Source of the DNA: Litsea cubeba
Lineage: Eukaryota; Streptophyta; Magnoliopsida; Laurales; Lauraceae
NCBI GenBank assembly: GCA_012931725.1
Contig: CM022946.1
Coordinates: 135,112,268-135,176,267, forward strand
Direction of reading: 5' to 3'
Length of the DNA stretch: 64,000 nucleotides
Shown here: piece by piece, positions 35,017 to 47,681 of the stretch
Numbering within the stretch: position 1 is the stretch's first letter
How the letters are laid out: every line of letters begins with the position of its first letter
Translations under genes and position numbers: made by a program
Notes under the pieces: generated by a model
Told to the model about the DNA's origin: nothing
The model's input: the letters and a program-made list of their open reading frames with translations, nothing else
The model's database searches: none

Positions 35017-38000
35017 ACAAAAAGTCTAGGCCGCCCGACTCTTTTGCCCGAAATTGTGCCCGATCCGAGCTGAAGGCCCAGCTGGACCTCCAGCTAGACC
35101 TCATGTTTATAACAGTTTAAGAAAGCCCGCCAAGATGGAGTCCAATCTTTCTGCCTGAAATTTCGTTTCTTCTTTTGAACCCTGCAAATGCCCGGCTGAG
35201 AGAGAAATCGTCCATCGCCCCAAATTGCAGAACTGCGCCCGTCTCTCCCTCGCCGGACTCTTTTCTCTCTCTCTCTCTCTGCGAAATAGCTGCGCCTCCT
35301 TCGTTTGCCTTGAAACCCTGCAAATACCCGACTGAGAGAGAAATCGCCAATCGCCTCTGCAAATCGCGAAACCGCGCCCGTCTCTCCCTCGCCGGACTCT
35401 CTCCTCTCTCTTGCGAAATAGCTGCGGCTCCTCCCGGGTTTCGATTTCCCCTTTCTTCTGACCTGATCTCCCAGACGCCCAGACCAGAGAAGAAGCCATT
35501 CCTTCACCACTCTCGCCTCCTTCACTCTCTCCCTCGGATGTGCACCTCCCTCTCTGCGATCTGACTGCGGCCAGACCTAACAGCTCCCTCTAGTCAGCTA
35601 AACCCGACGTTTGTGGCCGGTTGTTTCTTTTTTTAACATCAGACCACAAAACGAAAAGCACTCGCTCTTTCTCTCCCTCGGCGACAACGAGAGACACCGC
35701 CTCGCATCAGCACCTTCTTGTAGAAGGCCTTCCCTCTGTTCCAGCTCCAACGCTTCCTGAATCCAACGCGCCCAGCTTCCCTCCCTCTCTCGATCAAATC
35801 TCTCGCCCAAATCTGGGGAGTTGGGGTGGTAGATTGAATCTTGTCACAGGTAAGAAAAAAAAAAGATGATCTTTTTAGTTTTAGTTATTACATTTTATTT
35901 TATATTTGGTGGAATGCTATGACAGATTTTGTTTTGTTTGTTTTTTGTTTGACACTGAAATGGGTCTTGGTGATTATAGCAATACTTGGAAAAAATTGAA
36001 AGAATGTAGTAATTGAGTTGCTTCCATTATTTTTGTTGGTGGGAGAAAGAAATGAAAAGAAATGCAGCTCATTTTTCTTGGTTTTATGTCACTCTCTTGC
36101 ATTTTTATTCTTTGTTATTAGATTGGAAATGTGTCTTGTTGCTCATGCTGATATGAGACCAAAATTGAAAGACCTGTGACACTTTTTTCCCCTCTTGTTA
36201 TGTTCTTCTAATTCTTTTAATTAGTGAATATGGCCTTTTGCGTAATCTGGTATGAGAAAGGCCTAAGGAAAAATAATGCAAGAGCTGTTTTCATTTTGTC
36301 ACTTTTTTGCTTTTCAATTCATTTTGGGTGAACCGAAAATCACCATGTCTCTTGTGTTAGAGAAAGAGGGAAAAATTGTAGTTACTTCGTATCTCTTTGG
36401 GCTACATAACTATGCTGGTGGTTTTCCTCTTAATGTGAGCATGAAAAAGACAGCTGCTTTTCATTTTCTTTTTGTTCTCAATTTTGGATTTGAGAAATAC
36501 TTGATGTGGTTCTTTGTACTTTGAGGAAGTTCAAGATTTTCAATTTTGTATTTTGGCACAACTTTCCTTAACCGAGTTGAAAAAGTGCCCGAGTTGAAAA
36601 CTTCGTAAACGCGATCGTAATGAGCTGAAAATTTGAAGATTTTTAGTTCATCATATGGACTTTGAAATCCCCGAATTTCGGAAGAAAAAACCATCGGCAA
36701 GTTGGGCTGAAAACTGTACTAAACAGGGGTACCCAGCACTAAGTGTGCAGATTTCCTTAACCGAGTTGAAAAAGTGCCCTAGTTGAAAACATCTAAAACG
36801 CGATCGTAATGAGCTGAAAATTTGCAGATTTTTAGTTCATCATATGGACTTTGAAAGCCCCGAATTTCGGAAGAAAACACAAATTTCAAACCGCGCACTT
36901 TTGCAACTACGTTAAGAAAATCTGCAGAAACTGAACATGGGTACCCCTGTTTAGGACAGTTTTCAGCCCACTTCCCGAGGGTTTTTTTTGGCTGAGAATT
37001 GGGGCTTTGAAAGTCCATATTGTGGACTTAATATCTGCTAATTTTCAGCTATTTACAGTGACGTTTGGGATAGTTTTTAGCCCACTTCCCAAGCGTTTTT
37101 TCTTCCGAAATTCGGAGCTTTGAAAGTCCATATGATGAACTAAAAACCTGCAAATTTTCAGCTCATTACGATCGCGTTTGCGATGTTTTCAACTCGGGCA
37201 CTTTTTCAACTCAGTTAAGGAAATCTGCACACTTAGTGCTGGGTACCCCTGTTTGGGACAGTTTTCAGCCCAACTTCCCGAGCGTTTTTTCTTCCGAAAT
37301 TCGGGGCTTTCAAAGTCCATATGATGAACTAAAAATCTACAAATTTTCAGCTCATTACGATCGCGTTTGCGATGTTTTCAACTCGGGCACTTTTTCAACT
37401 CGGTTAAGGAAATCTGCACACTTAGTGCTGGGTACCCCAGCTTAGGACAGTTTTTAGCCCAACTTCCCGACGGGTTTTTCTTCCGAAATTCGGGGCTTTC
37501 AAAGTCCATATGATGAACTAAAAATCTTCAAATTTTCAGCTCATTACGATCGCGTTTACGAAGTTTTCAACTCGGGCACTTTTTCAACTCGGTTAAGGAA
37601 AAGTTGTGCCAAAATACAAAATTGAAAATCTTGAACTTCCTCAAAGTACAAAGAACCACATCAAGTATTTCTCAAATCCAAAATTGAGAACAAAAAGAAA
37701 ATGAAAAGCAGCTGTCTTTTTCATGCTCACATTAAGAGGAAAACCACCAGCATAGTTATGTAGCCCAAAGAGATACGAAGTAACTACAATTTTTCCCTCT
37801 TTCTCTAACACAAGAGACATGGTGATTTTCGGTTCACCCAAAATGAATTGAAAAAAGTGACAAAATGAAAACAGCTCTTGCATTATTTTTCCTTAGGCCT
37901 TTCTCATACCAGATTACGCAAAAGGCCATATTCACTAATTAAAAGAATTAGAAGAACATAACAAGAGGGGAAAAAAGTGTCACAGGTCTTTCAATTTTGG

Positions 38001-39128
38001 TCTCATATCAGCATGAGCAACAAGACACATTTCCAATCTAATAACAAAGAATAAAAATGCAAGAGAGTGACATAAAACCAAGAAAAATGAGCTGCATTTC
38101 TTTTCATTTCTTTCTCCCACCAACAAAAATAATGGAAGCAACTCAATTACTACATTCTTTCAATTTTTTCCAAGTATTGCTATAATCACCAAGACCCATT
38201 TCAGTGTCAAACAAAAAACAAACAAAACAAAATCTGTCATAGCATTCCACCAAATATAAAATAAAATGTAATAACTAAAACTAAAAAGATCATCTTTTTT
38301 TTTTCATACCTGTGACAAGATTCAATCCACCGCCCCAACTCCCCAGATTTGGGCGAGAGATTTGATCGAGAGAGGGAGGGAAGCTGGGCGCGTTGGATTC
38401 AGGAAGCGTTGGAGCTGGAACAGAGGGAAGGCCTTCTACAAGAAGGTGCTGATGCGAGGCGGTGTCTCTCGTTGTCGCCGAGGGAGAGAAAGAGCGAGTG
38501 CTTTTCGTTTTGTGGTCTGATGTTAAAAAAAGAAACAACCGGCCACAAACGTCGGGTTTAGCTGACTAGAGGGTGTTGTTAGGTCTGGCTGCAGTCAGAT
38601 CGCAGAGAGGGAGGCGCACATCCGAGGGAGAGAGTGAAGGAGGCGAGAGTGGTGAAGGAATGGCTTCTTCTCTGGTCTGGGCGTCTGGGAGATCAGGTCA
38701 GAAGAAAGGGGAAATCGAAACCCGGGAGGAGCCGCAGCTATTTCGCAAGAGAGAGGAGAGAGTCCGGCGAGGGAGAGACGGGCGCGGTTTCGCGATTTGC
38801 AGAGGCGATTGGCGATTTCTCTCTCAGTCGGGTATTTGCAGGGTTTCAAGGCAAACGAAGGAGGCGCAGCTATTTCGCAGAGAGAGAGAGAGAAAAGAGT
38901 CCGGCGAGGGAGAGACGGGCGCAGTTCTGCAATTTGGGGCGATGGACGATTTCTCTCTCAACCGGGCATTTGCAGGGTTCAAAAGAAGAAACGAAATTTC
39001 AGGCAGAAAGATTGGACTCCATCTTGGCGGGCTTTCTTAAACTGTTATAAACATTAGGTCCAGCTGGAGGTCCAGCTTGGATCTGGCACAATTTCGGGCA
39101 AAAGAGTCGGGCGGCCTAGACTTTTTGT
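35017..39128. mobile_element. Foldback element, 4.1 kb, with about 1.7-kb near-identical inverted arms
   Basis: The left arm (35,017 to about 36,745) and right arm (about 37,440 to 39,128) are reverse complements with about 1% difference by eye. The ends read ACAAAAAGTCTAGGCCGCCC. Each arm carries a CT-rich, 5'UTR-like part with an internal duplication of about 140 bp (CGCCCGTCTCTCCCTCGCCG), then CACAGGTAAG, which looks like a splice donor, then an AT-rich intron-like part. No transposase or target duplication is seen. The arms look like the 5' end of a host gene taken into a foldback or long-TIR Mutator-like element. Confidence 0.8.
36560..37605. repeat. Tandem about 190-bp units, inverted about the centre of the foldback
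   Basis: Units share TCCGAAATTCGG, CATATGATGAACTAAAAATC and AGCTCATTACGATCGCGTTT. Two or three lie in one orientation left of about 37,030 and three in the other orientation to the right. Subrepeats inside long inverted arms are the classic layout of foldback transposons. Confidence 0.75.
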
Positions 39129-39139
39129 TGATCGAATTC

Positions 39140-39300
39140 TGCATCAACCACTATAGGTGCAAAAGTTGCAAAATCAAGTTTTCCACTGTTAAGCGGAAAC
39201 ATTTGCAAAAATAAGTTTTACATCGTTAGCATAGGTGGAAAAGTTGCAAATACAAGTTTTTCACTTTTCATATAGGCGGAAAAGCTGCAAGTAGAGAAGA
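39140..39300. repeat. Four about 40-bp degenerate tandem units
   Basis: Units share ATAGGTGGAAAAGTTGCAAA and CAAGTTTTCCACTT and begin a few bases beyond the right foldback end. Confidence 0.65.
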
Positions 39301-42300
39301 ATGATGAAAAATGGATGAGAAAAAGTTGTATTCGGGGAGGGAAAAGAGGGAAGCTAGCGTCGCCCATATTTATTTTGGGCGAGCTATCGACCTTTGTGAA
39401 AAAAAAAGAAAAAAATAATAAAAAGAAAAAGTGAGGGGATGAACGATCTTGTGCAGCGAAAAATAGTTTTCACTATTTCGTGCAACCGTCAAATACCGTT
39501 CATTTTTCGATAAAATCCTCTTCATTTTAATAGTTAAAAACATGGTTATAGTAAAGAGATTTTGATTCACAAAATTTTATCCACTAATTCCGACAACTAT
39601 CTATTTAAATGAATGGTCAGAGCAGAAACTTTGTTTATTACTATCTATTTTCTGCCTTAAAGCTGCTAATACTTAGTGGGCTTAATGTCTTGTATTTGCT
39701 ACATTTTAAAGTGTTTTTTAGTATTTGGTTAGCCAATGAACCTCACAAACTCTACTATATGTCATATTTTAATTAATAGTTACTTCTACAATAGATCTAG
39801 TGTAATTTTCTAACATTTTCCTTTTTTTTTCTTTTTCCTTTTCTCATTACATTGCAAGTTTATGATATAAGATAAGAACTTTATTCAGTGGGGGAAATTT
39901 TAACAAGTGAGGAAACCAGAGTCTGTCTATTTTCTTGATGGTTCATGATCAGTTGAAAATGGCAACTGAAATACAAATAGAATGATCAGTACTTAAAGCC
40001 TCTTTTTAGTGCTGTGAGACCCACTTGAGGAGGAAGGTAAGTGGGTAGGACCCACCAATGATTCTCCACTTCCTCTTCCTCTCTTTAATTAACAGCTGCC
40101 CTAACCTACCATTCAACAAACTGATGATGTGTACATGTTGGTAGGACTCTCACTGAGTCAACTTGCACTTTCCTCAGAACTCGCTCGCACTTAAAATATC
40201 CATAATCTACGGTTGCCTTTCCACAATGGTGCAACTTGGGTCATGCCAAACCCAAACCTATGTATTTTACTACTGCTATAGGGCCCGAAAATCAAGCTCG
40301 AAATCCCGAGGGAGCCGTTGGATCGCATGCACTGGAATCCCATGGCTCCAACGGGAGCCGTGCCCGTTTTCGGGGCCCTATTTCGGGCCTGGGCCCGTGG
40401 CATTTTTCTTTTACTACAACAAAAAGGGCCAACTTTTCCCTTTTTGCATCTTATTATGGAAACACTTTGAATGTGCATTTGTTTCTTAGGCATAGGCCAC
40501 TACCTTCATAGGTTCTAAAAATATTGGGAAAAACACATAAATTAGCTTGCACGGATACAAGAGATAGGCAATGTAGCTCAAAAATCCAAGCCTAGCCCTC
40601 ATTTTAAGGGCTTTTTAATTTGAGGGCCGATTAGGGCAGGCCCGCCGTCTAAGGGCCGGATTGACAGGCCTAACCCAAATTACATTGGGACAGAGAATTT
40701 AAAATTAGGATCTGATTTGTATCAGGTGCGTTTGGTTATGGACTGAACCAATACATGATATCGCCCCCATATAATTGACTCATGAAATAAGATATGATAA
40801 TTGAATATTCCATACCTAAACTAAAACGATTGAATGAGGCATCTGGATTCTTGAATGTATGGGTCTGAGGGCTTTAAATGTCCGATCTCTATCACAACAT
40901 AGATGGATGTTTGATTGATACAGACCTGTACAAAATGGTGAGTGAAGGAGGACCATCCAATCTCAAACTTATGATCTATAGACTGTAGTGTCATCCATCA
41001 AGCAAGGGAATAATGGTAACATTAAGCCCCTGCTTTTAGAAGATTAATGTCAGTGCTTGCTTGGAAAGGCATGTGTGTGGTCATGTAATAAGATGACAGT
41101 CCACATCTAGTAGCCCTTTCAATTAGAGATGGAAATGGGTCTGGGTTGGGTCCATAGTGCAACTGGACATTAGATTCGAATGGGGCTGCACACACTCAGG
41201 CCGGTAGTCAAGCAAGCCAAAATAATTATACATCATGGAACTGCACCAGGACCCAAGTTTAGCATGTATATTCATAGCCAATTTAAGCCCAAATTAATGT
41301 TGTATTTCGTTTAACATTGTGCGGGCCAACTTGTGGGGCCCACCTATATGCATACAATATTACAAGGATAATGCCATAGTGGTAAGAGAATTTGAAGAGT
41401 TTTTCACAGCCATTTATTTGTGATTGAGTTCATAAAATTTCTAAGGCTTATATTTTGAAGGCGATGTATGAATGGAGAAACCAAGGTGAGTATCTATAAA
41501 TTACCATCAAATAATCTCTATTTATTACAAAATAAATCGAAAGGAGATTGGATAGTCAAAATCATCTTAGAAAAATCTACACTTTATGTCTTTTACCCGT
41601 CAACTCTTGAATAGTCCTTTGTTGGAGGGTTGGAGCCTATTTGAGTAAGAATTCCTATGTATTTAGTTATATGCAAACCAACGACCCATTGGAGCCCATT
41701 TGATTCTAAGCAAATCAAAATCAATGAGAACTATTATATGATAGACATGATGTAAAGTTCCTGTTCCTTACATAAAGGGACCATCAACTATGTGTGCATT
41801 TCAGTTTTTAGACCCTTTTTTACTCATTAAATATGCATCTAATTTGTTTTTCCCTTGTAGAGGATCTAAAACGTTGTTTGTTTGAGAGGCTTTGAATGAA
41901 TATATGCCATGTCAATGTGTGTATGTGCATGGGTCCTTGGATATGCACCCAATGTTTTGCATTTATGACATGAGTATGTAAGTCCTTTACCATACACCCA
42001 ATGGTCATGACCCCGAAAAAAATTAAGAGTCTTTTAACATTTGCCCCAAGCCCATACCCGAATTTAAAACTGGTTGAAATTCTGGACTCTACCAGTTGAG
42101 CCCATTTGGATTCTCCATTTTTCAAGCACTTGGGAAGTATGGTGTTCATGGGGTGGGTTTGGTCAGGCTGATGTTTTGCCATGCCCACCCATTTAGCTAT
42201 CAGACCTAATATCTAGGCCTGACCCAACCAATGGGCCTAAATGTCTGCTCAGGTATGGGCCCATTTACATGATGCATTCACCTATTTGTATTAATTATAT

Positions 42301-43394
42301 CGATCGGAGCCATCCTCTAAGAACATACAGACCCAAGAATGGCCCATTTATATCACGCAAAGAAGTGAGGCCCAGTACATCCATGAGCATAAAAATGAGC
42401 CCAAATCCTAACCAAATGGGCTTGGCCGGGTTGTGCATGCAGCCCATGAGTATCCCTATCATGTACTTATTCTCATCGATCCAACTAGGGGTGGCAATGG
42501 GTCAGTTTCAGATCGGGTGGAGCTCTCATTTCTCAAAAACCTCAACCCAAACTAAGTCATCAGTTAAAAGAGTCAATCCGAACCATTAACTAAAAGATAG
42601 GGGGTCCAAGATGAGTTGGCTCATTCTGCAACTTGTCGGGTTGGTTCAGGTTGATGAGCAGAATTGCAGGAACAGACTCAGCCCATACCGAAACCATTTG
42701 TTAATCGGGTCAGACATGTAAAAGTGAACCAACAGAAACCAAAAGGTTTCAGTCCCACCAACACACCCATGGTTGACTGATGTTGGCACCTTAGCTTCAC
42801 ACACACACACACACACCAAATGATTGATCCTCGGCCTTCAAATCTGAAATACCACTCCTAACCAGTAGTCCAACACAACAGAATTAATCATAAATAAAAA
42901 TAAAAAGTAGTTGTAAAAATGAAATATCCAGTCACTTTCATTGGCGATCGGGTAATTGTTAAGCGTGGCCTCTTACTCCAATTGTAAAGAGTCGACGGTT
43001 CTTACCTAACTGCCAATGGGTCAAATCTGTACAGCCACCTTTCTTCAATAGAGAAGTCGTCCTACCTCATCCAAAATCTACTTCCCCTCAACGAGAGTGC
43101 TAGTTCCCACTTTGACAAGTGTTGATAGCATTCCACCGACAGAATCAAATGAACATATATAGTATTCCAGTAGAATACTTAAAATTTTAGAACGGGGAAG
43201 AAAATGACCAGATTACCCTCTTAACAGACGACAATGAATAGACTAGAGATGGGCCCATAGCCCGCTCGCTGCATGATTGATTATCTTTTGTAGGTGGTTA
43301 GTTAAATACGACGAGGATAGAATTGGAGGGTGCATGAATGAAGTTTAAGTCTCTTTTGACGTTAACAGAAAGAGGATAGAAATGACAGATTTGT
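39301..43394. other. Intergenic DNA, no gene seen
   Basis: AT-rich DNA with scattered dispersed-repeat remnants (for example 40,560-40,690, related in opposite orientation to 24,740-24,990, and 42,488-42,700 starting TAGGGGTGGCAATGGGTC, a hAT-like end without a partner). An (AC)n run lies at 42,798-42,817. No convincing coding frame. Confidence 0.6.
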
Positions 43395-43599
43395 TGTGCA
43401 CGTGTAAGCGAAAACATGAATTAATGCGATCGAGTAATCAATCAACCACATAAGAACAATCAATCACACACAAGAGAATTACGTAGTTCGGCAATCTTAC
43501 CTACGTTCACGGAAAAGAAACTCGACTTTCCTTTAGGTTCACTCCTCTGTCTGTGTGTATCTCATGGGTTACACATTACATCATATATATATATATATA
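43395..43599. other. Left part of an older repeat, probably an LTR, that hosts the Mutator-like element
   Basis: Text such as AATTACGTAGTTCGGCAATC and ACCTACGTTCACGGA is typical of plant Ty1/copia LTRs. It ends in a (TA)n run at the Mutator insertion and seems to continue at 50,268-50,335. The assignment is tentative. Confidence 0.4.
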
Positions 43600-43636
43600 G
43601 AGTTCTGCTATTGGCACACAAAAATTTTCTTTTCAA
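43600..43636 (+). repeat. Left TIR of the Mutator-like element
   Basis: About 35 bases pair imperfectly with 50,225-50,259; the outer 24 bases differ at one place. Beyond that the two ends diverge. Confidence 0.85.
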
Positions 43637-43898
43637 ACACAAAGATTTTTTTTTATTATTACATTTTTACCCCTTTATGAAATAACTAAAATAGCCATTA
43701 TCCAACAAAAACTCAAATCAGATTTTCTTTTCACACACAATCTCTATTCTTCTTCCCTAAAGAGTTTCTCCCACCTCACTCTCCACTTCCTTTCACTCAC
43801 TTGCATTTCCTTTTTCTGGGCATCCTATCTCACTCTCCACTTCCTTCATCTTCCTTGGCAACTCATCTTTCATTCACATTCCTCCATTTGATTGTGCA

Positions 43899-46800
43899 AT
43901 GAAGGAAGAGATGGACGAAAACAACAATCAAATGGTGCCTTTTAATCAAAGCAGTAGTGGAAAGGTATGTTTCATTGGTATTTTTTTTTCATGTTTGTAT
44001 CTTTTGTAAATTCTTTATCTCGCCTGAAACTTCGTACCTCCCGATATGTACGGTATTTCAGAACCGAACATATACCATATGTTCGGAAGTACAGGACAGA
44101 ACATATGACATATGTTCGGACATATACGTCCGAACATATACTATATGTTCGGTCATATACTTCCGAACATATAGCATATGTTCGGTCCTGAGAGTCCGTA
44201 CATATGCTATATGTTCGGAAGTAAATATCCGGACAGTGATATTAAATTAATACATTATGCAGGTCTCTACGCAAGAAAGTCAGGTTGGATCGGACTTTGT
44301 CATGGATTATACCAGTGAGTTTATAAATCAAGAGGTAAGTCCAACTGTGAATTTATTACTCAAATTACATTTACTTATTACTAAAGTCATATTTAATTTG
44401 TTTATTTATTGTAGATTTTTCACAGCCGCGATTCGTTGATCAGTTGGGCTTGTGGAGTAGGAAGGAAAAACGGGTTTGTTATTGTGATAAAGGTTTCAAA
44501 TGCTGCTCGAGTGGGTGTCAAAGCTAGAGTACTCCTTGCTTGCGAGAGAAGTGGACAATATAAACAAGAAGAGTGCCAGAAGTGAAAGAGGATCAAACAA
44601 ACCGGTTCAAAGAAATGTGGATGTCCTTTCGCACTATAGGGTAAAAAATTAGACTCAAATGATGATTGGATGTTGGAGGTCATATGTGGTGTCCATAACC
44701 ATTCGGCCGCGGAATATTTAGAAGAGCATTCATTTGCAGGAAGATTATCAGAGGAGGAAACAAAGTTGTTGGTTGACATGTCGAAGAGCATGGTTAGACC
44801 AAAAGAAATTTTGGTTACGTTGAAACAGAGAAGTGAATTAAACGTAACCACAATGAAGACCATATACAATGCACGCTACAGATATAAAGTTAATGAGCGG
44901 GGTGAAAGAAGTCAGATGCAACAACTACTTGGTAAGTTGGCAGAGCATGATTACATAGAATGGCATAAGAATTGTGAGGATAGCGATATTGTAACTGACT
45001 TAATTTGGACGCACCCAAAAAGTATAGATTTGTTGCGTGCATTTCCACATGTCTTGATAATGGACTGTACTTACAAGACCAATCGTTATCGCATGCCTCT
45101 TATGGAGATTGTTGGAGTCACATCCACAGACATAACTTTTTCTGTATGCTTTGCATACCTTCATGCTGAACGTGAAGAAAATTATGCATGGGCACTAGGT
45201 GTATTGCGTTCTATTATTGGCGATGGTATTCTTCCTGATGTCATTGTGACGGATAGAGAATAGTCACTCATGAACGCCATTAATAGAATATTCCCTGGTG
45301 CTACTCATTTATTATGCAAATGGCACATTAATAGAAACGTATTGGCGAGATGCAAGAAGTTGTTCGAAACGAAAGAAAAATGGGACAGGTTTATTATGAG
45401 CTGAAATATGTTGGTGTCTTCATCCACAGAAGATGAGTTTGGTGAACAACTCAGTAAGCTAAATAATGAATTCAGCACGTACCCTAATGCACTCAATTAC
45501 GTGAAAGGTAGTTGGTTGGATGCTTACAAGGAGAGATTTGTCTCCACATGGACAGACAATTGTGTCCATTTTGGGAATAATACTTCGAACAGGTAATTTT
45601 TAAAAAAATTACTTTATTTGATTTATGCTTATTAATTAATAAGACTAACCTCTTAATAATCCAACGCAGGGCTGAGAGTTCACATGCACAGCTCAAAAGA
45701 CAGCTTGGATCAAGTCAAGGAAGTTTTGAAGCAGTTTGGTCTAAAATTCACAATTTGCTTGAGTTGCAGCATACCAATATCAAAGCTTCGTTTGAGAAAA
45801 GTAAGACAGTTGTGCAACATAATTTCAAGCCAGCAGAATACAAAGAGTTTTGTGGTAATGTCTCTAAAAATGCACTTGAAAAAATTTTAACAGAAACCAA
45901 GAGAGCTAATCTAGTTGGAATTGACGCCAGTGTGTGTGGTTGTGTTATTCGACGCACACATGGATTACCCTGGGCGCATGAGATTGCAGAATATATAAGT
46001 CAAGGGCGGCCTATTCCTCTAAGCTGTGTACATCAGCATTGGTGTAAGCTTGATATGTTGCCAACTGCCTCATCGATGACGAGTTCTTCTATGGGTTTGG
46101 ATTGCAAGGCAGATTTGGAGTTACTTGAAAAACGGTTCAATGAGTATGATTCCACCAGAAAATTGCAACTTCTAAAGAAGATACGGGAGCTATCTATGCC
46201 AGACAGCACTCATTTGATTGAACCCGAAGTGATATCAAGAACAAGAGGTATACCAAGTATGAAAGTTGACACATCAACTCGACGAAATCCAAGCGCTTTT
46301 GAATTGGTACCGTCTGCACAGGATAGCTATTCTCCTAAATCAGTTGCAGTGAAAGATGTTAAAAATAAAGGACAAATGGGATTCAGAACAAAGAGAAACG
46401 AAAAGATAAGGGCGATTCGTACGAGGTCAAAGAATATCAATAATTATGTGGACTCATTTCCCGTGGGGTTGACACCTTACATTAAAGTTGTAAAGGATGT
46501 TGCAGCTGATGGTAATTGTGGCTTCAGAGCAATCGCTGGATTGGTAGGCCTAGCCGAGGATAAATGGAGACAAGTCAGAAGCGATTTATTACAAGAGCTG
46601 CTTGCACATGTAGACCACTACAGACAATTATATGGAGTGGAGGACAGAGTTAAGGAATTGGTTGAAACATTATCATGCATGGATGACAACCCATTGATAG
46701 ACTATTGAATGACTATGCCTGACATGGGACATCTCATAGCATCACGTTATAATTTGGTGTTATATCATTTGAGCAGAGAACAATGCCTGACTTTCCTGCC

Positions 46801-47047
46801 TTTGCGATCTGTGCCAGTGCCGATGCCTTCTCGGCATGAGAGAACAATCGGTTTTGTTAATGGGAGTCATTTTGTACAATTGTTTTTAATACATGGTCAT
46901 CCAACTCCGCCTATTGGAAATAAGTGGAGACAGTTTCATTATCCTTGTGCGGATGGATGGGAGACTCCATATAGGGAGCGGATTGTTCAATTCAAAGAGC
47001 TCGTAACTCCAGACGTATCAATAGCAGAGACAATTGATTTGGATTGA
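43899..47047 (+). pseudogene. MULE transposase with C-terminal OTU protease domain, 4 exons, five premature stops
   Basis: Exons are 43,899-43,964, 44,263-44,334, 44,415-45,592 and 45,670-47,047, all with GT-AG borders and matching phase, giving 897 codons. From residue 47 comes a FAR1/WRKY-GCM1-like zinc-binding domain (CGCPF), then the MULE DDE core: D263 in IMDCTYKTN, D326 in VIVTDRE, LLCKWHI, and E441 in NRAESSHAQLK. A SWIM-like motif follows (CGCVIRRTHGLPWAHE), with Trp540 where Cys is usual. The C-terminal part is OTU-like, with DGNCGFRAIA (Cys722) and GSHFVQLF (His839). In-frame stops fall at codons 103, 121, 329, 376 and 785 (TGA 44,583; TAG 44,637; TAG 45,261; TGA 45,402; TGA 46,706). 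The protein would cut and paste the element; the role of the OTU part is unknown. Confidence 0.88.
44031..44234. repeat. 33-bp palindrome array 1, in transposase intron 1
   Basis: Five full units start at 44,064, 44,097, 44,130, 44,163 and 44,196, exactly 33 bases apart. Each has 23 bases of CCGAAC-N11-GTTCGG type (inner part near CATAT...ATATG) plus a 10-base spacer. Degenerate units in the same phase precede (44,031-44,053) and follow (from 44,229). The array lies wholly in intron 1. Confidence 0.92.
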
Positions 47048-47681
47048 ATGTAATTGAACGTATCAATACCAAAATGTTCATTCCTTTATGTTTCTGTATC
47101 GGAATGTTTTTTTAATCATTTAATGAAGTTGAAGATGTTTTTTTTTTTTTGTTTTTTTTTGTTTTTTTTTTGTTTTTGCATTCTATTAAAACAAGCTCCT
47201 TTATGTTGAATGTGGTTGGGTGGGTGTATATTAAACTGAATGCAGACTCATTAAAAGAAAGTTAAATTCGTAACTGTAACACCGTTCGGATACACAGTAC
47301 CGAACATGTCCATATCGTTCGGTACTGTGTATCCGAACATTACGGATATGTTCGGGACTGAAGTTCCGAACGTTATGCACCTGTTCAGAACTGAGTGTCC
47401 GAACAACAAGGTTTTGTTCGGCACTGTGTATCCGAACGAAGGTTCAGTTATCCTACTTTGACAGTATACAATGAAAATATTTCAACATGTACATAAAAAA
47501 TCAAGCACAATCCAAAGTAATTAAAGATAACATCAAATAACTAAAACACATTTGCCAGCAAGTACATTCATATTCAAATTATACAAGAACATCGTCTTAA
47601 AATAACCATGTTAGTACTTGAAAAAAAAATATTACAATGATTATTTGTTTTTGGTCAATTATAACAACTGTTTACATTTCT
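47048..47681. other. Intergenic region between convergent 3' ends
   Basis: It holds a T-rich stretch (47,135-47,180), probably the transposase 3'UTR, and array 2. No gene is seen. Confidence 0.7.
47284..47437. repeat. 33-bp palindrome array 2, between the two gene ends
   Basis: Four full units start at 47,300, 47,333, 47,366 and 47,399; a half unit GTTCGG precedes in phase at 47,284 and CCGAAC follows in phase at 47,432. Spacers are of CTGTGTAT/CTGAGTGT type. The inner 11 bases vary, while the outer CCGAAC and GTTCGG are kept. Confidence 0.92.

Noticed and set aside
36276..37883. Nearly identical 80-82 codon frames in both foldback arms
   Set aside because: They are copies of one another through the inverted repeat. 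They lie in AT-rich, intron-like DNA and show no domain.
40163..40511. Overlapping frames of 91-108 codons
   Set aside because: Overlapping frames on both strands in a dispersed-repeat remnant; no family recognised.
42488..42730. hAT-like left end TAGGGGTGGCAATGGGTC
   Set aside because: No matching inverted end or 8-bp duplication was found, so an element cannot be delimited.
44031..44234. CRISPR-like regular spacing
   Set aside because: The setting is a plant transposon, the units are 23-bp palindromes with 10-bp spacers, the spacers are related to each other, and there are no cas genes.
43957..44250. Open frame of 97 codons with an 11-residue repeat (RTYTICS type)
   Set aside because: The repeat arises because the 33-bp array period is a multiple of three. 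The region is intron 1 of the transposase, and two frames are open at once.
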